DNA of 64,000 bases from NCBI GenBank assembly GCA_943370175.1, contig CALRPU020000019.1, positions 41,240 to 105,239 on the forward strand. Reading direction: 5' to 3'. Positions 56,459 through 64,000 of this stretch are shown here, piece after piece. A program made the position numbers and the translations under genes. How positions within the stretch are numbered: position 1 is the first letter of the stretch; the number at the start of each line of letters is the position of its first letter. This DNA comes from Ideonella_A intermedia_A (GTDB lineage Bacteria; Pseudomonadota; Gammaproteobacteria; Burkholderiales; Burkholderiaceae_C). The notes below the pieces were generated by a model. The model ran no database searches, was not told the DNA's origin, and worked only from the letters and a program-made list of their open reading frames with translations.

Positions 56459-57538
56459 ATGAACGCTCCCGCCCCCGAAGCCGCGCCGTCCGGTGACCCC
56501 CGCGAATCCCAGCGCCTGCAGGCGCTGGCGGCGCTGCAGCTGCTGGACGCTGCGTCCATCCCGGCCCTGGGCGCCGTCGCCCGCTGCGCGGCGGCCTTGT
56601 TGTCGGTGCCCATGGCCGCGGTGGTGGTGATCGACGAGGCCACCGTGTGGACCCTGGCGCAGGTGGGCCTGGACGCGGCCCCCGCGTCCTGGCCCCGCGC
56701 GGGCAGCCCCTGCGACCGCGCCCTGGCGGCGCTGGTGCAGGCGCCCGACGCGGTGGTGGCCGGGCCCGTGGACGCCACGGTGAACCCCGCCCACCCGCTG
56801 TCCGGTGGCGCGCCGGGCTTTCATGCGGCCGCCGCCTGGGGCGATGACACGGGCCAGGTGATGGGTTTGGTGGTGGCCATGGCCCCCGCCGCCGACCGGT
56901 CGGGGCTGGACGCAGCGCAGGCCGAGCACCTGCGCGACCTCGCCAGCTTGGCCGCCTCGGCGGTGCAGGCGCAGGTGCGCGGCTTGAAGCTGACGGCCGC
57001 CCAGGGCACCGACCCCGCCACGGGCGCCGCCGACCCGCGGGAATTCGACCGCGCGCTTGGCATCGAGCTGCGTCACGCCATGCGCACGGGCGAGCCCTTC
57101 GCGGTGGTGCAGGTTCACCTGGAAGGCCTCGACGACGTGCGCGTGGCCTACGACGATGCGTCCGCGCGGGCGGTGTTGCTGGCCGCGGCGCAGCGCGTGG
57201 GGCAGCAGGTGCGCCTGGGCGACGTGTTCGCCCGCACGGGCGAGAAGGACTTTGCGATCGTGATGCGCCACGGCGGCGAGGCCGAAGCGCAGGGCTTGGC
57301 GGCGCGCATCCAGGCGGCGGTCCGCCAGCCGGTGGACGTGCCGGCCGGCGACCGCATCACGCCCGTGGTCACGCTGGGCATCGGTGCCTACACCGACGAC
57401 ACCGCCTCGGTGGTCGAGGTGCTGGACCGGGCGGCGGCCTCGCTGGCCCAGTCGCGGGCCGAGCACCTGGCCCGGTGGGAGCGCCTCGGGCCGTGGTTTG
57501 GCCGCCTCGAGTCCACCCTCACAGACCCGGGCGTTTGA
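56459..57538 (+). CDS. GAF-domain protein with degenerate GGDEF domain
   Basis: This 359-residue cytoplasmic protein has an N-terminal GAF-like domain (about 15-175, SIPALGAVARCAAALLSVPM to DLASLAASAVQAQV) and a C-terminal region with the GGDEF fold layout (REFDRALGIELRHAMRTGEPFAVVQVHLEGLDDV, then RQVRLGDVFARTGEKDFAIVMRHG). The active-site motif reads RTGEKDF instead of RxGGDEF, and no inhibitory RxxD was noticed, so diguanylate cyclase activity is unlikely; it may be a GTP or c-di-GMP sensor or a scaffold. ATG 56459 was chosen, the open frame reaching back to 56150. The 56198-56458 interval has no gene. Confidence 0.8.
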   Translation: MNAPAPEAAPSGDPRESQRLQALAALQLLDAASIPALGAVARCAAALLSVPMAAVVVIDEATVWTLAQVGLDAAPASWPRAGSPCDRALAALVQAPDAVVAGPVDATVNPAHPLSGGAPGFHAAAAWGDDTGQVMGLVVAMAPAADRSGLDAAQAEHLRDLASLAASAVQAQVRGLKLTAAQGTDPATGAADPREFDRALGIELRHAMRTGEPFAVVQVHLEGLDDVRVAYDDASARAVLLAAAQRVGQQVRLGDVFARTGEKDFAIVMRHGGEAEAQGLAARIQAAVRQPVDVPAGDRITPVVTLGIGAYTDDTASVVEVLDRAAASLAQSRAEHLARWERLGPWFGRLESTLTDPGV

Positions 57539-57589
57539 AGCATTCCGTCACGCTGGGCGCGCTTGTGCGCTGCCGGCGGCGGTGCCAGC

Positions 57590-58558
57590 ATGGCACCCAT
57601 GGCCACCCGCCCCAACCCGCCTTTGGCGTCGACCTCGACCTCGACCTTGCCCGCCTGGCGCCACCACTGCGCAGCTTGCGGCAAGGCACTGACCGCGCTC
57701 GAGCGCTACGGCGGCGGCCTCTGCCACGACTGGCGCTGCCGCCACCGCCGCACCGACGCCCACCACGCCGAGGCGTTTCATCAACGGCAGCGCGACGCGC
57801 GCGACGCGGCGGCCACCCTGCATCCCGCGATCGCTGAGTCATTGAAGCAGGCGCCCGTGGTCACGGTGCGCCTGTACGAGGTCGGCTTGGCCCCGGTGCC
57901 TGAGGCACAGCGCCAGGTCCTGAAGGACCACCTGGTGGCGCTGCGGTCGGCGGTGCAGGCACTGGTCGAGACCGAGACCGAGGGCGATGATCGCGGTGAG
58001 CGCACCGAGCGCGCCTCGGGTGCCGAGGGCGTGGCCGTGTGGGACGGCGCGGCCCGTGGAGAGGTCACCGCGGACGCTGACGCCCTCGCTGCCCAGAGCC
58101 CGTCCACGGCGCCCCCGCCAAGCCACGGGGCGGCCCTGTCAACGGCGGCGGCCGTCGACGCCTTGCTGGGGCAGGTCTGCGCCGCCTGCACCGGCCACTG
58201 TTGCCGCCTGGGCCTGTCGCGGCACGCCTTCATCGACGCTGCCACCCTCGCCGCCGCCTGGCGCGAGGCCCGCGCCACCGACCCTGAAGCGCCCCTGGAC
58301 GCGGTTGAGCAGCAATACCTCGACGCGGTGGCCGCGCAGCACCACCAAGGCTCCTGCGCGTTCCACGGGCCGGCCGGGTGTACCTTGCCCCGGGCCCGCC
58401 GGGCGGCGATCTGCAATGACTTTGAGTGCCCCACGCTGGAAACCACGCGCCAATGGGCTGAGCAGAAGGGCGTCGACCGGGTCTTTCTGGTGCGCCACGA
58501 CCGAGACGCCGGCTGGTCTGGCCGAACCTTGACCGGCTTCGTGCCGCCCGTCGCCTGA
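57590..58558 (+). CDS. Cysteine-rich protein: N-terminal zinc-ribbon-like motif plus YkgJ-like cysteine cluster
   Basis: The 322-residue protein has four N-terminal cysteines (C27, C30, C45, C50; HHCAACGKA and LCHDWRCRHRR) resembling a zinc ribbon. A middle helical region (about 60-190) of low complexity follows, then a cysteine cluster: C197, C200, C204, C205 (VCAACTGHCCRLG), C256, C264, C275 and C280 (SCAFHG, AGCTL, ICNDFEC). The C-x2-C-x3-C-C pattern matches YkgJ-family cysteine-cluster proteins, which probably bind iron-sulfur or zinc. The fusion of the two parts is unusual to me. ATG 57599 is an alternative start. Function unknown. Confidence 0.72.
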   Translation: MAPMATRPNPPLASTSTSTLPAWRHHCAACGKALTALERYGGGLCHDWRCRHRRTDAHHAEAFHQRQRDARDAAATLHPAIAESLKQAPVVTVRLYEVGLAPVPEAQRQVLKDHLVALRSAVQALVETETEGDDRGERTERASGAEGVAVWDGAARGEVTADADALAAQSPSTAPPPSHGAALSTAAAVDALLGQVCAACTGHCCRLGLSRHAFIDAATLAAAWREARATDPEAPLDAVEQQYLDAVAAQHHQGSCAFHGPAGCTLPRARRAAICNDFECPTLETTRQWAEQKGVDRVFLVRHDRDAGWSGRTLTGFVPPVA

Positions 58559-58569
58559 CGGGGCCGGTG

Positions 58570-59310
58570 TCAGCCGGCGACCAGCTTGCCGCGGAAGGTG
58601 TAGCCCACCTTGGCCTCGGAGCGCAGCGGCACGGTCACCGGCGTGGCCTGCTCGATGCGTCGCCGCAGGCGGTAGATGGCCGCATGCAGGATGTTGTCGG
58701 CCTCGGCCGAGGGGTCTCGGCCCAGCCGCTCGCACAGGCTGGCCCGCGTCACCGTGGTCCCTTGGGCGGCCAGGAAGCACTCCATCACCACTCGGTCGGT
58801 TTCGCTCAGTGACACCTTGACGCCGCTGGGGGCAGTGAGCATGCCCGCACTGGTGTCAAAGCGCCACACGTCCACCTGGGTTCGGGCACTTTCGATGCGG
58901 CGGCTGACGGCTTCGATTGCCACCGCCACCTGTTCCATGCGCACGGGCTTGGTCAGGAACATGTCCGCACCGGCCCGCATCACGTCCTCGAAGACCTCGT
59001 GGTCAGGGCGGCCCGACACCACGATGATGCCGGCCCAACCCCGCCGCCGGATCAGGCGAACCAGATTCAAGCCGTCCACGCCTGGCAACATCAAATCAAC
59101 CAGGTAAAAGTCAAAGTCATACGCGCCCGGACTGGTCAGAAATTCGTCGCCGTCTGAAAAGACGGTGACCGCCACGCCCCGCTCACGCAGCGAATCAGCG
59201 AGGAACGGCGTGTACAGCGGGTCGTCGTCAATCAACGCCAACGTGCGTGGCAGGTGCACCGCCACGTGGGGGGCGACGGTTTCTTGGGTGGTTGAAGAGG
59301 TGGCAGCCAT
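58570..59310 (-). CDS. OmpR-family response regulator (REC plus winged helix)
   Basis: This 246-residue two-component regulator has an N-terminal receiver with the acidic pair (LALIDDDPLY), phospho-acceptor Asp in YLVDLMLPGVDG, the T/S switch in VVSGRPD and the lysine in FLTKPVR. The C-terminal effector shows the winged-helix DNA-binding pattern of OmpR/PhoB (LSETDRVVMECFLAAQGTTV, then DNILHAAIYRLRRRIEQ, and VGYTFRG). No histidine kinase gene is adjacent on its strand; the hybrid kinase at 61209 could be a partner. ATG 59310 (MAATSSTTQ) is the likely start; the frame is open to 59550. Confidence 0.87.
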   Translation of the reverse strand: MAATSSTTQETVAPHVAVHLPRTLALIDDDPLYTPFLADSLRERGVAVTVFSDGDEFLTSPGAYDFDFYLVDLMLPGVDGLNLVRLIRRRGWAGIIVVSGRPDHEVFEDVMRAGADMFLTKPVRMEQVAVAIEAVSRRIESARTQVDVWRFDTSAGMLTAPSGVKVSLSETDRVVMECFLAAQGTTVTRASLCERLGRDPSAEADNILHAAIYRLRRRIEQATPVTVPLRSEAKVGYTFRGKLVAG

Positions 59311-59319
59311 GCAGACGTT

Positions 59320-59366
59320 CACTTGAAAGCGCGACGCTACCGCAAGTGACCGCGCCACGGCAAGTG
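59320..59366. promoter_or_regulatory. CAAGTG repeat cluster between divergent response regulator and HDOD genes
   Basis: CACTTG at 59320-59325 and its reverse complement CAAGTG at 59342-59347 and 59361-59366 occur within 47 nt in the divergent spacer. The two CAAGTG copies are direct repeats 19 nt apart, nearly two helical turns. OmpR-type regulators bind such tandem repeats, so this is a plausible autoregulatory site. No -35/-10 pair was clear. Confidence 0.45.
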
Positions 59367-59446
59367 CGCTCATGCACAGAAAGAGGGGGCAATTCGTGCC
59401 CTTTTCAACGCGGCGATGAAGGCCTTCAGTGGTGACAATCCCGCAC

Positions 59447-61189
59447 ATGGACCTCGCCGCCAGCGCCGCCGCCAGCCCGCCCGATGCCAGCGCCGCGGCG
59501 GCGATCGGGCGCCTTGACGCGGCGGGCGCCGCCGCCACCGCCGACGGCACGGGCGCTGCCGAGGCGTTGTTGCCCGACCCGGCCTTGCCCCTGACGCCCG
59601 AGCAACTGGCCGAGCAGGCCGCCGCCGAAGCGGCCGCCAGCCGCGAAGCTCAGCTCGAGCGGCTGCTGGTCAAGATTCAGAAGAACGCCGACTTTCCGTC
59701 GCTGCGCGATTCGGTGCGGGGCATCCAGACGCTGACCCGATCCGAGTCGGTGCACATGCGCACCCTCACCGACGAGGTGCTGGGCGACCCGGCCTTGACG
59801 ACCAAGCTGCTGCGCATGATCAACGCGGCCTTCTACAGCTCGGTGGGCGCGGGCAGCATCACCAGCCTGTCGCGGGCCATCGCGCTGATGGGCTTCAAGC
59901 CCGTGGGCATGTTGGTGGCGTCGCTGACCCTGTTCGAGCGCTTGCCCAAGGGCCCCGAGGGCGCGCGGGTCCGCCACGAATTCAGCCGCGCGCTGATGGC
60001 CGCCATGCTGGCAAACCAGTTCTGCCCGATCCGCCGGATCGAGGAAAGCGCTTACATCACCGCGATGTTCCAGAACCTGGGCACGATGCTGGCCTGGATG
60101 CATTTTCCGGCCGAGGCCCAGGAGGCCGAGGCCTTGTTGCAAGCCGAAGGACAGGTGGGCGACCATGAGTCCCTGCAGCGCGCCTCGCGCCAGGTGCTGG
60201 GCATGTCCTACGACGACATGGCGCAGGAGGTGACGCGGCTGTGGGGCTGGCCCGAGTCGCTGCAAAACGACCTGCGCCGGCTGGAGCCCAGCGACCCCGA
60301 GCGGCCCGCCACCAAAGAGGAGTACCTGCGCGTGGTGGCCACCGCCGCCAACCGGCTGGCCTGCGAGCTGGAAGGCTGTCACTCGCCAGAGGACCAGGAG
60401 GCTTGCCTCGCCCAGTTCCGGGCCCGCTACGGTGAACCGCTGGGCCTGGACGAGGTGGCGCTGGCCGAGATGGTGGAGCGTGCGCGGGCGCAGTGGTCGG
60501 ACCTTGCCGTGGTGCTGGGCATCCGCAAGCTGCAGCCGCCGCCGCCCAAGCCAGTGGCCGCGGGCAAAACCGGCGCGACGACCGCAGCCCCGTCGGCCGC
60601 CGGTGCCGCCCAAGGCACGGCCGAGCGCCGCGACCCGGCCCGCCCGCCGGTCACGGCCATCCAAGTGCGCTCCAAGGCCGCACTGACCTCGGCGCTCGAC
60701 ACCCTGAGCCAGCGCGCGAGCTCGCAGGCCCCGCTCAGCGAGGTGCTGCAGCTGGCGATGACGCAGTTGCACGAAGCGTTGATCTTGCAGCGCGTGGTCA
60801 TCTGCCTGCGCGAGTCGGGCAGTGGTGACCTGGTCGGCCGCCTGGGCGTGGGTGAACGCGCGCAGAAGGTGACGCCGCACTTTCGCGTGCCGATGAACCC
60901 GCCGGCCGACCTGTTCGGGCTGCTGTGCAGCAAGCAGGCCGACACCCTGATCTCCGACGCCAGCGAGAAGACCATCGCGCAACGGCTGCCCGCGTGGTTT
61001 CGGCAGCACCTGCGCGCGCCCTGCTTCTTGTTGCTGCCCTTGACGCTCGACGACAAGCCCATCGGCATGATTTACGGCGACCGCGCCGACACCCACGGCC
61101 TGGCCGTGGGTCCCGACGAATTGAGCCTGCTGAAGGCCTTGCGCAACCAGGTGGTGATCGCGATGCGCCTGCGGGGCGCGGGCGGCTGA
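59447..61189 (+). CDS. HDOD-domain protein with C-terminal GAF domain
   Basis: This 580-residue signalling protein has an Ala-rich disordered N-terminus (about 1-60), an HDOD domain (about 70-290; LTDEVLGDPALTTKLLRMIN, then SLSRAIALMGFKPVGMLVAS and FQNLGTMLAWMHFP), a Pro/Ala linker and a C-terminal GAF-like domain (about 410-575; LSEVLQLAMTQLHEALILQR, ending in VVIAMRLRGAGG). HDOD proteins lack HD catalytic residues and act as scaffolds in c-di-GMP, motility or cell-cycle pathways. GTG at 59429 is an alternative start. It is divergent from the response regulator gene and converges on the hybrid kinase. Confidence 0.85.
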   Translation: MDLAASAAASPPDASAAAAIGRLDAAGAAATADGTGAAEALLPDPALPLTPEQLAEQAAAEAAASREAQLERLLVKIQKNADFPSLRDSVRGIQTLTRSESVHMRTLTDEVLGDPALTTKLLRMINAAFYSSVGAGSITSLSRAIALMGFKPVGMLVASLTLFERLPKGPEGARVRHEFSRALMAAMLANQFCPIRRIEESAYITAMFQNLGTMLAWMHFPAEAQEAEALLQAEGQVGDHESLQRASRQVLGMSYDDMAQEVTRLWGWPESLQNDLRRLEPSDPERPATKEEYLRVVATAANRLACELEGCHSPEDQEACLAQFRARYGEPLGLDEVALAEMVERARAQWSDLAVVLGIRKLQPPPPKPVAAGKTGATTAAPSAAGAAQGTAERRDPARPPVTAIQVRSKAALTSALDTLSQRASSQAPLSEVLQLAMTQLHEALILQRVVICLRESGSGDLVGRLGVGERAQKVTPHFRVPMNPPADLFGLLCSKQADTLISDASEKTIAQRLPAWFRQHLRAPCFLLLPLTLDDKPIGMIYGDRADTHGLAVGPDELSLLKALRNQVVIAMRLRGAGG

Positions 61190-61208
61190 CCAGGCCAGGC
61201 CAAGGACC

Positions 61209-64000
61209 TCAGCCCGCCGCGGGGCTCAGCGCCGCCATCAGGCGCGAATGGTGATCAATGAGCGTGACGAGGTCGTCGTGGTCCAGCGCGGTCTGGCCGT
61301 GGGCTGTGTCGCCGGCGCCGGGTTGCAGGTGGCCCCGCAGCTTGAGCTGCAGCTCGCGGGCGGCGCGGGTCAGGCCGTCGGCGCCGATTTGGCTGGCGCT
61401 GCCGATCAAGGCGTGCACCCGCTTGTCGGCGTCCACCCAGTTCGCCTGCCGGACCAGCTCGGACAGGCGTTGCGGCTCGTCGCCGTGCATCTCGACCCAC
61501 CGACTCAGCAGCTTCAAGTAACGCGCCTTGTCGCCGCGCACCGACGCCAGTCCCCGCGTGGCGTTCATGCCGTCCAGCCGGGCCAGGGCCTCGAAGGGGT
61601 CGGTCTCGCCGGCCGTGGTCGTGGCCGTGCTCGGTGGCCGTTCGGCTGCTGACGTCACCGGGGCCACGGCGGCTCGGGCCGCAGCGGGACGGGCGTTCAG
61701 CCACTTCAGCAACACCGCGTAGAAGCCGTTCATGTTGATCGGCTTGACGATGAAGTCGTTCATGCCGGCGGCCTCGCAGGCGCGCCGGTCGTCGTTGAAG
61801 GCGTTGGCGGTGAGCGCCAGGATGGGCACCGTGGCCCACCCAGGCAGCTTGCGGATCTCTTGCGTGGCCTCCAGGCCGCCCATGCCCGGCATCTGCAGGT
61901 CCATCAGGGCGAGGGCATAGGGCGTGCGGCGCGCGCAGGCCAGCGCCTCGTGGCCGTCCAGGGCCACGTCCACGACCAGCCCCACCTCCTCGAGCATGGC
62001 CTGCGCCACGTCGCGGTTGATCGCGTTGTCTTCGGCCAGCAGCACACGCGCGCCTCGGTGGGCGCTTTGCAGTTGCAGCTCGATGGCGTCGCCGCTGCGC
62101 TGCAGCTCGCTGGCCGGCGCCAGCCACTGCCCGCGGCCGAAGCGCGCCGTGAACCAGAAGGTCGACCCCCGCCCCGGCTCGCTGGTGGCGCCCGACTCTC
62201 CGCCCATCAGCCGGGCCAGCCGGGCCGTGATCGCCAGGCCGAGGCCGGTGCCGCCATGCCGGCGGGCGCTGGACCCGTCGACCTGCTCGAAGGCATGGAA
62301 CAGCCGCGCGATCTGGTCCGCGTCGATGCCGATGCCGGTGTCGCTGACCGAGAAGCGCAGCTGCACCGCCTGCGCGTCCTCGGCCACGGTGTCCACCTTG
62401 ATCGACACCTCGCCGGCTTCGGTGAACTTCACCGCGTTGCCTGCGTAGTTCAGCAGGGCCTGGCGCAGCCGGGTGGCGTCACCGCGCAGCCAGGCCGGGG
62501 CGTTCGCGGCGTCGACCGACAGGCGCAGCCCCTTGCTGCGTGCCGACTCGGCGATGATGGCTTCGACATTGGCCAGCACCGTGGGCAGCGAAAAATCCGC
62601 CTCGTCCAGCTGCACCTGGCCCGATTCGATTTTGGACAGGTCGAGGATTTCGTTGATGATGGCCAGCAGGTGCTGACTGGCGCTGTCGATCTGGTCCAGA
62701 CGCGCCGCCTGCTGGTCGCTGACGCCGCCGCGGCGCAGCAGGTAGTTCATGCCGATGATCGCGTTCAGTGGCGTGCGGATCTCATGGCTCATGTTGGCCA
62801 GGAAGGCGCTCTTGGCCTGGCTGGCGCCTTCGGCCACGTCGCGTTGGGTGCGGGCGCGCAGCGCCTCGATGCCGAAGCACAGGTTGCGCGCCAGTTCTTC
62901 GAGCAGCACCACCTCTTCGTCATCGAAGGCAACCGGCGCGGCCGAATACACCATCAAGACACCGAAGGTGCGTCCGTTGAGCTTCAACGGCAACGCCACG
63001 CTGGACTGGAAGCCGGCGCGCATCGCCGCCTCGCGCCAGAAGGCCACGCGCGGGTTGTTCAGGTAGTCCAGGTTGACCTGGATCTCGCCGGTGCGGATGG
63101 CAATGCCCGTGGGGCCCTGGCCGATCACTTTCGTGTCGTCCCACGAGATCTTCAGCGTGTCGAGGTAATTGGCGTGCGGGCCGCCACCGAAGGCCATCGG
63201 GCGCACCGTCTTGTCGTCGTCGTCGAGCGCGTAGCCGATCCAGGCCAGCGGGTGGCCGCCGGACTCGACCAGCAGGGCACAGACCTCGCCCAAGAGCTCG
63301 GCCTCGGTGCCGGCCTTGGCCAGGGCCAGGTTGGTGGCCACCAGCACGCGCAGCGAGCGGTTCAGGCGCTGCAGGCGTTGCTCGGAGCGCTTGCGCAGCG
63401 TGACGTCGCGGGCAAGCACGATGAAACGCGGCGGGCCGTCGCCAGACCAAGGCTTGCGTGCCACGGACAGTTCGCCCCAGAAGGGGCCGCGCGGTCCGTC
63501 GAGCTTGATCTGGCGTCCGTTCGACTGGCCCCGCTCCTGAGCGTCGCGCAGGGCTTGCATGAGCTCGCCCGCGGCCTCGGGGGCCAGCACCTCATCGGCG
63601 GTCTTGCCCAGGAAGGTTTCGGGTTGAATCGGCAATCGCTCCACGTTGGACGCGTGGTGGCTGAGGCAGCGGCCGTCCAGGTCCAACTCCAGCAACAAAT
63701 CGGGGATGGCGTTGAGGGTGGCGCGCAAGGTGGCCTCGCTCAGCCGCAGCTGTTCGGCCGCCTCGCGGCGCGCGCTGACGTCGCGGAAGATGCCCACGTA
63801 GCTGCTCAGGCGGCCGCGGTCGTCGCGCACCGGGGTCAAGGCCACGTCGCTCCAGAAGGGCGTGCCATCGCGCCGGTAGGCCAGCACCTCGCCTTGGTAC
63901 TCCTCGCCTGCACTGAGCGCCTGGTCGATGCGCACCACCTCGCTCGGGTCGGTGTCTGCGCCCTGCAGCACCCGGAAGCTGCGGCCCAGCACGTCGATCT
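61209..64000 (-). CDS. Hybrid sensor histidine kinase (PAS-PAS-GAF-HisKA-HATPase-REC-HPt), N-terminus cut
   Basis: About 930 residues are in the window; the gene runs off the right edge, so the N-terminus is missing. In order: a PAS domain with LOV-like sequence (LGRSFRVLQGADTDPSEV), a PAC motif (VGIFRDVSARREA), a second PAS (LRATLNAIPDLLLELDLDGR), a GAF domain (TEAELLGEVCALLVESGGHP to VVLLEELARNLCFGIEAL), HisKA (MSHEIRTPLNAIIGM), HATPase (NYAGNAVKFTEAG, DTGIGID, GTGLGLAI), a receiver (ALMDLQMPGMGGLEA, with K in FIVKPIN), and an HPt domain (KRVHALIGSASQIGADGL). The full phosphorelay is on one chain. No membrane segment is visible in this part. Confidence 0.88.
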   Translation of the reverse strand, partial: IDVLGRSFRVLQGADTDPSEVVRIDQALSAGEEYQGEVLAYRRDGTPFWSDVALTPVRDDRGRLSSYVGIFRDVSARREAAEQLRLSEATLRATLNAIPDLLLELDLDGRCLSHHASNVERLPIQPETFLGKTADEVLAPEAAGELMQALRDAQERGQSNGRQIKLDGPRGPFWGELSVARKPWSGDGPPRFIVLARDVTLRKRSEQRLQRLNRSLRVLVATNLALAKAGTEAELLGEVCALLVESGGHPLAWIGYALDDDDKTVRPMAFGGGPHANYLDTLKISWDDTKVIGQGPTGIAIRTGEIQVNLDYLNNPRVAFWREAAMRAGFQSSVALPLKLNGRTFGVLMVYSAAPVAFDDEEVVLLEELARNLCFGIEALRARTQRDVAEGASQAKSAFLANMSHEIRTPLNAIIGMNYLLRRGGVSDQQAARLDQIDSASQHLLAIINEILDLSKIESGQVQLDEADFSLPTVLANVEAIIAESARSKGLRLSVDAANAPAWLRGDATRLRQALLNYAGNAVKFTEAGEVSIKVDTVAEDAQAVQLRFSVSDTGIGIDADQIARLFHAFEQVDGSSARRHGGTGLGLAITARLARLMGGESGATSEPGRGSTFWFTARFGRGQWLAPASELQRSGDAIELQLQSAHRGARVLLAEDNAINRDVAQAMLEEVGLVVDVALDGHEALACARRTPYALALMDLQMPGMGGLEATQEIRKLPGWATVPILALTANAFNDDRRACEAAGMNDFIVKPINMNGFYAVLLKWLNARPAAARAAVAPVTSAAERPPSTATTTAGETDPFEALARLDGMNATRGLASVRGDKARYLKLLSRWVEMHGDEPQRLSELVRQANWVDADKRVHALIGSASQIGADGLTRAARELQLKLRGHLQPGAGDTAHGQTALDHDDLVTLIDHHSRLMAALSPAAG

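Overview
The window is about 64 kb of high-GC (roughly 70 percent) bacterial chromosome with tightly packed genes, short intergenic gaps and many ATGA start/stop overlaps. Gene content (box-type aerobic benzoyl-CoA pathway with BoxR, LIV-type ABC transporters for aromatic acids, XrtH exosortase pair, TAXI binding protein, Xre/RES pair) fits a betaproteobacterium of the order Burkholderiales, probably in the Rubrivivax/Leptothrix/Aquincola/Ideonella neighbourhood. The genus is inferred from gene content, not from a marker gene. No rRNA, tRNA, CRISPR array, phage or insertion sequence was recognised.

Region 1 (1-10382) is a benzoate catabolic locus. boxC (cut by the left edge) and boxR lie on the minus strand. 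An eight-gene plus-strand operon follows: boxD, bclA, an alpha/beta hydrolase, then a complete five-gene branched-chain-type ABC transporter. TGCA-N6-TGCA repeats, the kind of site BoxR/BzdR regulators use, sit on both promoters. Together the genes can import an aromatic acid, activate it to benzoyl-CoA and oxidise the ring-opened semialdehyde.

Region 2 (10566-13115) holds housekeeping genes (GST, folA) and a Xre/RES toxin-antitoxin pair. Region 3 (13104-21965) is a propionyl-CoA to succinyl-CoA module: a divergent GntR regulator, methylmalonyl-CoA mutase, a GNAT acetyltransferase, MeaB GTPase, propionyl-CoA carboxylase beta and alpha subunits, and a VOC protein that is probably the epimerase. 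Region 4 (21969-34052) is mixed: exosortase H with its partner membrane protein, YaaA, a prolyl-4-hydroxylase-like protein, small secreted proteins, RhlE helicase, an MFS transporter, EttA and a large lipoprotein metalloprotease. Region 5 (34546-42601) has an orphan TAXI binding protein with two peptidases in one minus-strand operon, a PAS hybrid histidine kinase and an MtfA-type peptidase.

Region 6 (42627-56197) looks like a second catabolic locus. A three-subunit molybdenum hydroxylase (minus strand) faces TetR, VOC, FAD monooxygenase and a second five-gene ABC transporter (plus strand). The two arms diverge from a large inverted repeat that is the likely TetR operator. An atypical molybdenum-site motif and a monooxygenase resembling hydroxypyridine hydroxylases suggest a hydroxylated N-heterocycle or similar aromatic as substrate. 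This is the most promising candidate for an undescribed pathway in the window. Two Hsp20 genes and a secreted cyclase-family protein follow.

Region 7 (56459-64000) is a signalling cluster: a GAF/degenerate-GGDEF protein, a YkgJ-like cysteine-cluster protein, an OmpR-type response regulator, an HDOD-GAF protein, and a large hybrid kinase cut by the right edge.
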